A stretch of 64,000 nucleotides of DNA from Enterococcus pallens ATCC BAA-351 (GCF_000407485.1 NZ_ASWD01000001.1:620001-684000); one strand, 5' to 3'; positions 40,817 through 49,366 are shown, counted from the stretch's first letter. The notes: generated by a model from the letters alone, not told the origin. Numbers and translations are program-made.

Positions 40817-42077
40817 GTCTATGTTCATTTATTTGCTGAACTACTTAACTATTATTTGGGCAATTATGCATCCACGTTTTCTCTCAAAAAAATTTTCCTA
40901 TGGTCTTACTCTGCTATTATGTTTGTCCCTAGGAGCACTTTTTTTCATCAACTATCGCTCAGCTGTTTTGTTGTTCTATTTTATTTATTTATTGGAATTT
41001 TTCTTAATGAAACGTTTTTTATCTAATTGGCTGCTTCCGCCGATGGTTTTATTATTCCAATATGCTCTGACAACCTTTGTCCGACTCGTCACATTTTATT
41101 TGCCAAGTTATTTCATTCACTCTATTGAACTAAGTATGCCTTTTGGTGTTCTCTTTTTGGCTGCTATTCAATCCTTTATTTTAGTATGCTTGGCTTATCT
41201 GGTTAAACGGCTGGATAAAAAGTATACCATTGTCTATTCTCTTAAGGGAATGACCCGGCCCTATCGGATTCAAGGGAGCTTCATTTTCCTTTTATTTCTT
41301 ATTTTGGTTACTGTTCATACCTATTCCTATATAAGAAAGCTATATTTTGCCGTTTTGTTGATCTCCCTGCTGCTATTTTCGATAACTATATTAGTTATCT
41401 CGTTTTTTACTATCCGCAACAAGAACCATCAGCAAGCTGCTTATTTGGAAGCATTAAAGCTTTCCATGAAAGAAGAAAAAAGCAACTATGAATTGGCTCG
41501 TGAATATCGACATGATTTTCGCTCCATTTTATTGGCTTTAAAAGAATACATGAATAGTAATGACCTTCCTGGCGCCCAGGATTTTTTAGAGCAGACGATC
41601 CTTGATTCCGAACATTACTTACAGGAATACCGTCTCGTTCAGTTAGCAGCAATTAAAAATGCAGCAGTTCGAGGGCTCTTTTCTGACTTTATCAAGAAAA
41701 GTGATCAGCATGGTATTTATCTAGAGCTTAAAATTAATGACCAAGATGAATCTATTCCCTTGTCACAAATTGATTTCGTTCGTGCCATTTCCATCGTTTT
41801 GAACAATGCTTTTGAGGCCACCCTGCTGGAAAAAGAAAAATACGTATATATCACCTTGGAAAATACTGCAGCGCAGTGGCAATTAGAGATTCTAAATCCC
41901 CTCACAAAAAAGACAGAAGCTGCTAAAATTACTGAAAAAAATTTCTCTACCAAATCTGGTCACAGCGGATTGGGTCTTTATACTTTAAACAAACTTTCAA
42001 ACAAATACTCCAATTTCTTTTGGGAGGCTCAAATAAAGCCTAATCAATTTGGCGTTAAGTTGGTTATTAGTAAATAG
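40803..42077 (+). CDS. Sensor histidine kinase, AgrC/ComD/FsrC type
   Basis: This 424-residue protein has six to seven N-terminal membrane helices (residues 1-205), then a dimerisation segment with the phosphorylated histidine in EYRHDFRSILLALKEYM. A GHKL ATPase part follows, with VLNNAFEATLLEK (N box) and SGHSGLGLYTLNKLSNKY (G box). This is the layout of peptide pheromone receptors. No AgrB or pheromone precursor is seen nearby, so the signal is unknown. Confidence 0.88.
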   Translation: MTQIESMFIYLLNYLTIIWAIMHPRFLSKKFSYGLTLLLCLSLGALFFINYRSAVLLFYFIYLLEFFLMKRFLSNWLLPPMVLLFQYALTTFVRLVTFYLPSYFIHSIELSMPFGVLFLAAIQSFILVCLAYLVKRLDKKYTIVYSLKGMTRPYRIQGSFIFLLFLILVTVHTYSYIRKLYFAVLLISLLLFSITILVISFFTIRNKNHQQAAYLEALKLSMKEEKSNYELAREYRHDFRSILLALKEYMNSNDLPGAQDFLEQTILDSEHYLQEYRLVQLAAIKNAAVRGLFSDFIKKSDQHGIYLELKINDQDESIPLSQIDFVRAISIVLNNAFEATLLEKEKYVYITLENTAAQWQLEILNPLTKKTEAAKITEKNFSTKSGHSGLGLYTLNKLSNKYSNFFWEAQIKPNQFGVKLVISK

Positions 42078-42102
42078 TTTTTGCCTCAATACTCATGGAT
42101 AA

Positions 42103-42139
42103 AACAAACGATGATCAGAAACAGCGATCATCGTTTGTT
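42103..42139. terminator. Bidirectional terminator between kinase and fibre operon
   Basis: Perfect 14-nt arms AACAAACGATGATC and GATCATCGTTTGTT surround a 9-nt loop. On the minus strand the stem is followed by TTTTA. It separates the convergent sensor kinase and TasA-like operons. Confidence 0.75.
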
Positions 42140-42237
42140 GCTTCAAAATCCAAAGAATTTCCCTCTTAAAAACAATCTAACTGAGTTCGGTTCACTCCAA
42201 TCACAACCCATCATCTCATTTTCTGCCAAAAGTATTT

Positions 42238-42942
42238 CTATTGATTCAGCTCTTCAATCTGCTTAAGACTCTCGCTAGGTCCTAAATAGGTGACAATGAG
42301 CCTTCCTTGATAATTCCTTTCTGCTTTTGTTTGATAAGCTGAGAGCAGCTCATGCAGAGCAGACGCTGGCGAAATCTTAGTCAGTACTGCTTCATCCAAC
42401 GAGCTACTGTTTTCATCTACTTGCATGAAGGAATTTATTTCGTCTGTCGTAAAAAGCTTCGAAGGCTCAGCAGCTTGTTGATTCACTGCTTCCAAATCAT
42501 TGTTTGGTGTTTTTGAAACACCTTGATTTCCTAAGTAATAGTGCAGCTTTCCAGGATTTTCTACATAAGCAGCTAGATAAGAGGGATCATTTTCAATCTC
42601 CCTTGTCTCTGAGTCTAAAGAAGTACCGCTATATAATTGAATCGCATAGACACCTTTTCTATCAAAGGAAAGCTGATGAATCTGCCCATCATAGGAAGCT
42701 TCAACTATTTTTTCTGGAGTAAGAGATAGTGGGTCTTCGCCTTCCTTTATATCATCCTGCGCTTCCTTCGTTAATTGATAGGTTTCGCCTTTGGTACTTT
42801 TCGGAGCTTCTTTATCCTTGTACTTAAGATCATTTACTCCAATGACAAACGTTCTTTTGTCAGTATACTTTGCCAGCGTGTAACTAGAAGCCGTTAGCAA
42901 TACCAAAAAAAGTAGCGAAAATAAATACAGCATTTTCTTCAT
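42238..42942 (-). CDS. Secreted protein with SipW-type signal peptide
   Basis: This protein of about 234 residues has a signal FSLLFLVLLTASSYTLAKYTDKR at the N-terminus. The A-K-Y-(T/V) end resembles those of its neighbours and of SipW-dependent TasA/camelysin signals. The rest is acidic and has no obvious enzyme motif. It is last in the fibre operon and may be an accessory or capping subunit. The ATG at 42942 is preferred over the upstream GTG. Confidence 0.65.
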   Translation of the reverse strand: MKKMLYLFSLLFLVLLTASSYTLAKYTDKRTFVIGVNDLKYKDKEAPKSTKGETYQLTKEAQDDIKEGEDPLSLTPEKIVEASYDGQIHQLSFDRKGVYAIQLYSGTSLDSETREIENDPSYLAAYVENPGKLHYYLGNQGVSKTPNNDLEAVNQQAAEPSKLFTTDEINSFMQVDENSSSLDEAVLTKISPASALHELLSAYQTKAERNYQGRLIVTYLGPSESLKQIEELNQ

Positions 42943-42960
42943 TGTCTCACTGCCTTTCAC

Positions 42961-43623
42961 TTAATCAACCTGCTCAAATGACGTGATTAAGTTAATATAT
43001 TTATCCGCAAGATAACCAGTAGGCCTTCCTGTCTCAGGATTAGTGGTCCAATCATACTCTGCCTGACCATCGTGTCTCAAAAAAACGGTACAAACATAGT
43101 TTTGCGACTGTTTTGAAATCGGGATTTCATATGACAAAAGCTCCAACGCAGCAGGCTCAGAAACCACAATGGGGGAAATGCCTTCCCCAGCAAATTCTAC
43201 TTTCTCAATGTCTAACGATCTTTCTGGAATCGTTCGGCTCAGCTTGAATCTTACCAGTGTTTCTGTGTCAATTTTTATATTGAAAACCACTTTTAGCTTT
43301 TGTTGAACAGCTTGATCGTTTCCATTGCCTGTATCGAGATCATAGAAATTTACTGCCGGCTTTGTTTCCCAATCATTCACGCTGTTGCTATATTTACTTA
43401 GCTCATTTCCCTGACTATCTACTTTAAATACTTCGTTTGTAATCTTATAAGAAAATGTCGCACTTCTTGCTTCATCAGACAAGGCGTACAAATCAGTCGT
43501 GTATCTTGCGCTAGTCCAACCAATCGTGATGCTAGTTATGCACAAGATAAAAAAAAGCAGTTTACGAACCGGAATCATTGAATGGGTACGAAAATTTTGA
43601 AGCTGATTGAACAATTTCTTCAA
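42961..43623 (-). CDS. Secreted TasA-like accessory protein with SipW-type signal
   Basis: This 220-residue protein begins at a TTG (43623) with AGGAGGTG upstream. The signal LLFFILCITSITIGWTSARYTTDLYALSDEARSATFSYKI ends in ARYT and is followed by DEAR, as in the major TasA-like protein (AKYVSELGSAKDEARVA). The rest shows beta-rich alternation and ends in FEQVD, similar to the AVQVD end of the major subunit. It probably joins the same fibre. Confidence 0.65.
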   Translation of the reverse strand: MKKLFNQLQNFRTHSMIPVRKLLFFILCITSITIGWTSARYTTDLYALSDEARSATFSYKITNEVFKVDSQGNELSKYSNSVNDWETKPAVNFYDLDTGNGNDQAVQQKLKVVFNIKIDTETLVRFKLSRTIPERSLDIEKVEFAGEGISPIVVSEPAALELLSYEIPISKQSQNYVCTVFLRHDGQAEYDWTTNPETGRPTGYLADKYINLITSFEQVD

Positions 43624-43659
43624 GATACACCTCCTATTCAAACAAACTTCCCTATATTT

Positions 43660-44148
43660 TTACTCATTGGTTTTTTTGGATAAAAAGACGCTTAAGAACA
43701 GTAAACAAAATAAACTAAGTATTCCTAAAGGAGAGCTGACAAATTGTATGAAGTAACCAACATAAGGAATGGTTAGCACGGCTTTTCCAAAAATTTGATT
43801 TTTTGCAATCGGCGCGTCCCAGCTATCATTAGCGTCTCCTTGAGTGAGAATGGTCTGTTTATCAATTGAAACAATTCGATGCGTCGTAGGTCGCACGTCG
43901 CCACTTTGCTTGAACGTTACAATATCGGATACTTCGTAGTTTTTTTGGCGATGAACAACAACTAAATCGCCCCAAGCTAAGGTTGGTTCCATGCTTCCCG
44001 AAGCGACTATGGCATAGCCAAAACCAAAAGCCATCGGAAATTGCTGCTGATGGACGCTTCGCTGGTAGAGGCTAAACAAATTAAATCCTAGCAGGATACA
44101 TAGAAGAATCGTAAAAAGATAATTGCCTATCGTAAGAATTAATCGCAT
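43660..44148 (-). CDS. SipW-type (ER-like) signal peptidase I, second copy
   Basis: This 162-residue protein has an N-terminal and a C-terminal membrane helix. The catalytic serine is in VASGSMEPTL (Ser52) and a histidine replaces the usual lysine in RPTTHRIVSID (His90), with GDANDSWDA after it. This Ser-His form is that of SipW and the ER signal peptidase. It overlaps the LPxTG gene by 10 nt, so it is tightly coupled with that secreted protein. Confidence 0.88.
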   Translation of the reverse strand: MRLILTIGNYLFTILLCILLGFNLFSLYQRSVHQQQFPMAFGFGYAIVASGSMEPTLAWGDLVVVHRQKNYEVSDIVTFKQSGDVRPTTHRIVSIDKQTILTQGDANDSWDAPIAKNQIFGKAVLTIPYVGYFIQFVSSPLGILSLFCLLFLSVFLSKKTNE

Positions 44149-44900
44149 TTTCTTCGACGTCCTTTATGTATTCTCCATAACGTAAAAGTAAGTATGACAA
44201 TTCCCGCAATTACATAAGCGCTTTTTATTGATTCACCGGTTTTTGGAAGCTGCAACCACTTCTTCGGGGACGGCTGAGCAGTTTTCTCTTCCTTAGAGCT
44301 CTTTTCTGAAGTATCCTCTTCAGCTACGACATTCAGTGTCAGCTGATAGCTTAGATTTTCGTGTAAGGCCCGTTCACCAAAAGAGGTATCTTCCCGATCC
44401 TTTCCCCGTTCAAAAGGCCATTGCCATACTAATTGAATAGTTTCATGATTGCCTGGCGCAAGTGTACGCTGGTAATTTAAAGGAAAAGTATCGCTCCACA
44501 AACTCCAGTCTCCCGCTTGTCCCTTTATCCAAGGACCAGCCACTATCCGCAACTTAAAATCTAGTGGAATTTCATCTTTATTTTCGTTGCGTCCAATTAA
44601 TGTATAATTGATTGACTTGCTGGAGGAATTGTAAACTGTGAAGGAGTAGGCCCCGCTTGTACCTGGTGCAATCAATTTCTCCTCTGCCTCAGTAGGGCTA
44701 TTCACGGCCGGGGCATTGATTGTATTGAAAATATTGGTACTAGTCATTTCACCTGGTTTCCATCGTTCTCCATATTGATCCTGAATAAATACTTGATCCT
44801 CCATAGCTGCTGAGACTGGCATACTATTAAGATTTATGACGCCGTATATTAGCAATCCAATACTTATGAAGTACTTAGCCCAGCTCTGCTTCGCTTTCAT
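44139..44900 (-). CDS. LPxTG-anchored protein with TasA-like motifs
   Basis: This 253-residue protein has a signal peptide (ends near PVSAAM), an extracellular domain and a sortase signal LPKTG (218-222) followed by a hydrophobic helix and the basic tail RRRKCD. It shares IAPGTSG (77-83) and VWQWPFERG (158-166) with the TasA-like protein upstream (IAPGTKG and EWQWPFERP), so both are likely related. It may anchor the fibre to the wall. The signal end is of ordinary SPase type, unlike the others. Confidence 0.8.
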   Translation of the reverse strand: MKAKQSWAKYFISIGLLIYGVINLNSMPVSAAMEDQVFIQDQYGERWKPGEMTSTNIFNTINAPAVNSPTEAEEKLIAPGTSGAYSFTVYNSSSKSINYTLIGRNENKDEIPLDFKLRIVAGPWIKGQAGDWSLWSDTFPLNYQRTLAPGNHETIQLVWQWPFERGKDREDTSFGERALHENLSYQLTLNVVAEEDTSEKSSKEEKTAQPSPKKWLQLPKTGESIKSAYVIAGIVILTFTLWRIHKGRRRKCD

Positions 44901-44923
44901 AATTCCCTCTTTCTATTTACAAA

Positions 44924-44981
44924 TTCTCAAAAGATTGCCAAGTACTGACAATCTTTTGAGAAGCAGTAAAAAATGCTTCTC
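44924..44981 (-). promoter_or_regulatory. Mutually exclusive hairpins between fibre genes
   Basis: On the minus strand, GAGAAGCA pairs with TGCTTCTC (44958-44981), and the next segment TTCTCAAAAGATTG pairs perfectly with CAATCTTTTGAGAA (44924-44962). The two share TTCTC (44958-44962), so only one can form at a time. They lie between the TasA-like and LPxTG genes and may terminate transcription partly or set the ratio of the two proteins. Confidence 0.6.
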
Positions 44982-44987
44982 TATAAA

Positions 44988-45839
44988 CTAGTCAACCTGA
45001 ACAGCTGTATACTTCATGCTAAGTGCAAATCTCGGCATATCAGCATCACCTGTATTCAAGCCGGCTGCCCGATTACCAATGACAGTATCCCAGCCATCAA
45101 CCGCATCAACGGAATTAGTTTCTGGACGTTCAAATGGCCACTGCCATTCGACTTTTAAGCCCATTTTTGCAAGCTTATTTTTTTTAACATCTAAAGAATC
45201 GTTGGGATAGATTGTATCAGATGCTCCGGCAGCTTTTATCGCACTGTTCAATTTTCCAGCCTGAACACCACCATCTTCAGGAACTATCGTTGCACCACCT
45301 GAGTCCGTTGTGCTTATGCCATCGTATAACACTTTGGTGTAGTCTTTTGCAGCTTCGTCATATTCATAAACTTTAAAACGCAGCGGCCACCATTCAAATC
45401 CCGTTCCGTCTGCATTGCTGGCCCACTTGCCTAAATATTTTCCGTAGACAGAATCACTGAGAAAGTCTCCGTAGGCATAGTTCACCTTGAAAGCAACTTC
45501 TACATTATTTAATTTCTGATCAGAAATCGCTGGGTTGAGTACCACACTTCCCTTTGTACCAGGTGCAATTACTTTTGCCTTGTCTTTACTTTCAACAGTA
45601 TTCGTTGCTGTACCCGCATCACTGTCATAAGCGGTTTTGAACATATCCAGTGTCTGTGTTTCCTCAGTAATACCCCACTTAGCGACACGAGCTTCATCCT
45701 TTGCACTGCCTAGCTCACTAACGTACTTAGCTAATGTTCCACCCAACAAACTGGTAGTAATCAGAACTGCACCAAACAAAATTACCGCAGTTTTTACAGA
45801 TTTATTTCTTTTCTGAGTAGCATTTTTCTTTTTTTTCAT
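44988..45839 (-). CDS. TasA/camelysin-like fibre subunit
   Basis: This 283-residue protein has a very basic N-terminus, a hydrophobic signal TAVILFGAVLITTSLLGGTLAKYVSELG with the SipW-type GGTLAKY end, and a beta-rich exported domain. Conserved features are DEARVAKWGI, VIAPGTKGSV and EWQWPFERP. TasA-like proteins form matrix fibres after cleavage by SipW. It follows sipW directly (23-nt gap) and is probably the major subunit. No cell-wall signal is present, so it needs the LPxTG protein for anchoring. Confidence 0.78.
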   Translation of the reverse strand: MKKKKNATQKRNKSVKTAVILFGAVLITTSLLGGTLAKYVSELGSAKDEARVAKWGITEETQTLDMFKTAYDSDAGTATNTVESKDKAKVIAPGTKGSVVLNPAISDQKLNNVEVAFKVNYAYGDFLSDSVYGKYLGKWASNADGTGFEWWPLRFKVYEYDEAAKDYTKVLYDGISTTDSGGATIVPEDGGVQAGKLNSAIKAAGASDTIYPNDSLDVKKNKLAKMGLKVEWQWPFERPETNSVDAVDGWDTVIGNRAAGLNTGDADMPRFALSMKYTAVQVD

Positions 45840-45862
45840 CCAACTATGTGCTCCTTTTTTAT

Positions 45863-46459
45863 TTATGCTATTTTTTCTTCGGAACGGCTAAAATGTTTCG
45901 TTGCGAAGTCGTACCCTAATAAAAGTAATAAGGGAAATCCAATGCAGATTAATATGCCCAATGGTGTTTTAGAAAATAGGACAAATTTGCCTAGCCCAGG
46001 CACACGCCCGACATATTTCCCAATAATATTTTTCTTTTGAACTGGATCAAGATCCTCCGTATTATTGGCATCCCCTTTTGTAGTAAAGGTTCCAGATTTG
46101 CTGTCGTAGCTGACAATTCTATGAATAATCGCACTATCGTTGTTCTTGAACATAATGATATCGCCAACTTGAAGTGTCTCAGGATCCACCTTCTTAGTAA
46201 CCACCAGATCTCCTGCATTAATCGTTTCTTTTTTACCCGTATTCATAGAATCAGTAATGACTGCCATCGGAGCATACCCAAAAACAGTCGGAACTTCCTT
46301 TGGTGACAAGCTTCCTTTGACAATAATGACAAGGTTGATTAGCAGGATTGGGATCAGGATCAAACAACTGATAATGGCCAGGACAGACGTGATCCTTTGG
46401 ATGGCTGTTCTTTTTTTTGACTGTTCTTCAGCAGCCTGTTGCTTTGATTTTTTTGACAC
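45863..46459 (-). CDS. SipW-type signal peptidase I, first copy
   Basis: This 198-residue protein has a basic cytoplasmic head, a membrane helix (25-47), the catalytic Ser71 in AVITDSMNTG and His113 in AIIHRIVSYD, followed by TKGDANNTEDLDPV and a C-terminal helix. This Ser-His pattern defines the SipW/ER class, which cleaves TasA-like proteins. First gene of the fibre operon, GTG start after GAGGTG. Confidence 0.9.
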   Translation of the reverse strand: MSKKSKQQAAEEQSKKRTAIQRITSVLAIISCLILIPILLINLVIIVKGSLSPKEVPTVFGYAPMAVITDSMNTGKKETINAGDLVVTKKVDPETLQVGDIIMFKNNDSAIIHRIVSYDSKSGTFTTKGDANNTEDLDPVQKKNIIGKYVGRVPGLGKFVLFSKTPLGILICIGFPLLLLLGYDFATKHFSRSEEKIA

Positions 46460-46533
46460 AATAACACCTCGATTTTAATAAATTACCAATCACGTCGAAT
46501 GGTACCCTTTCAACAAAACATTGACGAAAATGT

Positions 46534-46549
46534 CTGTTTGAACAAACAG
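46534..46549. promoter_or_regulatory. Palindrome upstream of the SipW/TasA-like operon
   Basis: CTGTTTG-AA-CAAACAG is a perfect inverted repeat about 75 nt upstream of the sipW start. Its size fits an operator for a dimeric repressor. No regulator can be named; the HxlR protein encoded nearby is a candidate. Confidence 0.45.
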
Positions 46550-46712
46550 TAAAATTCGGCTACTGCTAAACAATTGCCAACAGTCCTTGTAAGAGTGTCC
46601 TGATTAAGCTACTATTTTCCTAAAGCTCTACAAGCTCACTGATCCTCTATTTCGTTACTGATATATCAAACTATTTTTCCTTAACTTAGTTTCAGAAGCA
46701 TCTGCCTCATTC

Positions 46713-47081
46713 TTAATAATCAATGGAGGAATCGGCAGCTCTTTGTTTCCAATCATAATCCTCAAGCTCATCGGTCCACTGTCCTAGTTGGTACAAAATG
46801 GGAAGTATTTTCTTACCTGCTCTAGAGATTCTGTATTGAACAATCGGCGGAACATATTCAAATTGTTTTCTTTCTAATAATTGATCCACACACATTTCCT
46901 TCAGCACCTTGGAAAGGCTTCGATCAGAAATGTCTGGAAGTTTTTTTTTCAATTCTGAGTACCGCAAAGCTTTGCCGTCTGATAACAAACAGATAATTCT
47001 GATTTTCCATTTGCCATCAATTAATGAGATCGCGTAGCTTGCAGAATTCAGTACTTTTACCTTTTCTTCGGAAAAAGACAT
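46713..47081 (-). CDS. HxlR-family transcriptional regulator
   Basis: This protein of about 122 residues has the HxlR winged helix (ISLIDGKWKIRIICLLSDGKALRYSELKKKLPDISDRSLSKVLKEM, residues about 15-60). It binds DNA as a dimer, and members often respond to aldehydes or oxidative stress. The ATG at 47081 has GGGGAGGAACATGT upstream. The fibre operon starts 254 nt beyond its 3' end. Confidence 0.85.
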   Translation of the reverse strand: MSFSEEKVKVLNSASYAISLIDGKWKIRIICLLSDGKALRYSELKKKLPDISDRSLSKVLKEMCVDQLLERKQFEYVPPIVQYRISRAGKKILPILYQLGQWTDELEDYDWKQRAADSSIDY

Positions 47082-47487
47082 ACATGTTCCTCCCCAATGA
47101 ACCATACTTAATTTAGTCTTGTTTTAGACTAGATCTTATGAGATACGTTTATAATCTAGTCCTAAAAATTCACGCAAAAAGTCATTTTTATCTTTTTTCC
47201 CTATTTTATCCCTCCTTAAGCTAGTTTAACACTCCAGAAAGAAACAAAAAATAACGGTCTTTTTTTATATTAAATAAACAAAAGGTTATTTGCTCTCTAT
47301 TTTTAAAGACGAGCATTAACCAACGCTCGTTTTCCGTACAAAAGAGTAGATCCTCTATTTTTATTCCTGATAGTTTCTAATCAATCTGCTATGTTTAAAA
47401 TAGGTACGCAATTAAATGTAGCACCTTTCAATACCTCATTCTTCTATTTAATAACGCTTTCATAAGATTTGGGAATTTACGCCAAAA
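47082..47487. other. Intergenic region with candidate HxlR operator
   Basis: No gene is seen. TAGTCT-N6-AGACTA (47114-47131) is a perfect inverted repeat upstream of the HxlR gene, and a further TAGTCCT half-site follows at about 47156. These would fit autoregulation. The rest is AT-rich. Confidence 0.5.
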
Positions 47488-47489
47488 AA

Positions 47490-47514
47490 AGCTAAGTCAT
47501 CATTTGACTTAGCT
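47490..47514 (-). terminator. Terminator after the ECF pseudogene
   Basis: AGCTAAGTCA and TGACTTAGCT form a perfect 10-bp stem with a 5-nt loop. On the minus strand it is followed by seven Ts. Confidence 0.8.
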
Positions 47515-48020
47515 CATTCGTGAATTTTTTTCAATTCAGCCAAAACCTTAAAAAGAGTCGCGGCAAAAAAGGGGATTAATAAAACGAAGAAAAGTAAATT
47601 TCCCACACCGTGCAACGTATCAAAATAAACTCCCTGCAAATAATATGGCCAGAAAGCGCTGATTCCATAAATTAGCGTATCCTCGCAAGCTGTTATAAAG
47701 CCAAACAGATAGCCTGTAAAAAGAGCAAATATTAGCTGAAGCAGCAAGTGAAGGATAAACCAAGGAATTCGGCTGAGTCCATATCTTAAGATGATAATCA
47801 CGCTGTAAGCAAAAATTTGTATTAACGTCCAGAGCCCCATTCCCATTTAGATATTTGTCACAACAATCGTTAGTCGCACAATCAAAAAGCTGCGCAAAAG
47901 CCCTTTATAAAAACTGACTAAAATAAAAACAGCTGTAATTGGCTGAACATTGTGAATAAATTGAAAAGCTGTGCGGCTGACTACACAGGCCGCTGTAATC
48001 AATGCAATTGTCGTGAACAG
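47514..48020 (-). pseudogene. Broken ECF-type transporter S component
   Basis: A hydrophobic frame on the minus strand reads TIALITAACVVSRTAFQFIHNVQPITAVFIL, continues to VVTNI, hits a TAA, and continues in register with MGMGLWTLIQIFAYSVIIILRYGLSRIPWFILHLLLQ. The stop sits where an aromatic residue is expected. The 3' part alone is an open 110-codon frame. The 5' end is also missing a start, with a stop right before LFTTIAL. It looks like a vitamin-uptake S component that has decayed. The substrate cannot be stated; pairing with a DUF4430 protein is often seen with cobalamin-type S components. Confidence 0.65.
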
Positions 48021-48028
48021 TTAATTTG

Positions 48029-48431
48029 TTACTCAACCTTGCCATAAGCAAACTCAACCTGATCGCCGTCTTTTAAAAAGGTTTCCTGCGCTCCTTTTGT
48101 TGCCATTCACCATAAATGGTATAGGACCAATAATCCCCCGCTTGTTCATCCTGCTTGAGACCATCGATAGCTGTGATTAAACCATCCTTCTCTTCCAGCT
48201 TATGTTTCTGTTTCATCAAATCCAGCAAGTTGGTGGTTTCAGTTGTCTCAATTTCTTCATTGGATGTCGTATCCTTATTCTTATCAGTGACTTTGACCTG
48301 AACGTTAATCTTTTCCTGGGTAGAAGAAGTCGTTGATTCACTGGAACTGGCTGAAGTATTTCCAGCTGGCGAACAGCCGGTAACTACTGTCAATGACAGA
48401 CCTAATAATAAAACAAGTCCTATTTTTTCAT
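48029..48431 (-). pseudogene. Frameshifted DUF4430-type lipoprotein
   Basis: GAAAGGAG precedes an ATG at 48431 that runs through AAAAAA into TAG. One extra A would restore a lipoprotein signal (IGLVLLLGLSLTVVTGCSP). The frame then continues through QVKVTDKNKDTTSNE, LLDLMKQKHKLEEKDGLITAI and GDYWSYTIYGEWQQK, where a second shift (one missing base) causes an early stop. In the restored frame it goes on to GAQETFLKDGDQVEFAYGKVE and ends at 48029. This is the DUF4430 binding-domain pattern. Two frameshifts mark it as inactive. Confidence 0.75.
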
Positions 48432-48985
48432 GATAATCTCCTTTCTATTTTAAATGTAGAAAAATAAATCCTAGTGAAAAGTTTACTCTACACCACGTTT
48501 TATCTTAATAGCAAAAAAACAAGTACCTCCACCTTCCGTTCACCGAAAAATGAAAGTACCTGTTCTATTTATGAGAATTGATCAGCCTAAATCAATTGCC
48601 GAGGCAATGTCCTGTTTATATGCGGTCAACATAGGGTAATAGTGATGGTGGTCGGCTGATCACGGTCTCGCAGTCTATTTAAAATTGTATTTTAGGATAC
48701 AGAAGACGTTTTCATTACTAATACGAAATTAGTATATACATGATAATTCCAAAGTTCAACCAAAAAATGTTCAAAAATTGTTTTTTTCATTTCAATAGTC
48801 CCTTTTTTCTATAAGTTTAAGCTAGTTTAGTATCTTGATATTTGCTAAATTTTCTTTACTACATTTGTTTATCCTTTCAGTAAAAGCATATACCTACTTT
48901 TGGTTGTTCCTTTCGGTAGAATAAAAAAACTTTATTCCTCGCATGTTATACTTACTGAAAAGCAATTATCCTACAGGAGGTTCCT
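48432..48985. other. Intergenic region with possible gene remnant
   Basis: No intact gene is seen. On the minus strand around 48590-48665 there is a short open tail (SADHHHYYPMLTAYKQDI, then ASAIDLG and a stop), probably a leftover C-terminus of an unknown protein. A strong ACAGGAGG ribosome binding site at the right end belongs to the next gene. Confidence 0.35.
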
Positions 48986-49366
48986 ATGGAAAATAAAGAA
49001 AAAGAAGCGGTCATCCAGTGCTATTTTGCTATGTGGGTATCTCGTGATTTTACTAGTTTAGCAAAAATTTTTGACGATAACATTTATTACAGCGAGTGCT
49101 ATGGTCCTGAATACTACGGGTTAACCGAAATTGATTCTTGGATTGAGGAAATGCTGAAAAAACAAACGGTATTAGAATGGCGGATTAAGCAGTTCATTCA
49201 CCAAGATAATCTGACTGTCGTAGAATGGTTCTTCAAAGAGGAATTGGATGGTAAAATCGGTGGTTTTGATGGAACATCCATTATTACCTTTGGGGCAGAT
49301 GGTAAAATTGATTCGATCAAAGAGTTTTCTTCAGTGGCCGAGCATGTTCGTCCTTTTAAGGATTAA
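48986..49366 (+). CDS. SnoaL/NTF2-like fold protein
   Basis: This 126-residue protein has the compact alpha+beta pattern of SnoaL-like proteins: VIQCYFAMWVSRDFTSLAKIFDDNIYYSECYGPEYYGLTEI, then WRIKQFIHQDNLTVVEWFF and GTSIITFGADGKIDSIKEF. Members are small enzymes or binding proteins. The role here is unknown. ATG after ACAGGAGGTTCCT. Confidence 0.75.
   Translation: MENKEKEAVIQCYFAMWVSRDFTSLAKIFDDNIYYSECYGPEYYGLTEIDSWIEEMLKKQTVLEWRIKQFIHQDNLTVVEWFFKEELDGKIGGFDGTSIITFGADGKIDSIKEFSSVAEHVRPFKD

Noticed and set aside
42081-42266. 61-codon ORF after the sensor kinase
   Set aside because: It runs through the terminator stem and lacks a ribosome binding site.
44139-44900. WxL-type surface protein instead of LPxTG protein
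   Set aside because: There is a clear LPKTG, hydrophobic helix and basic tail, and no pair of WxL motifs at the C-terminus.
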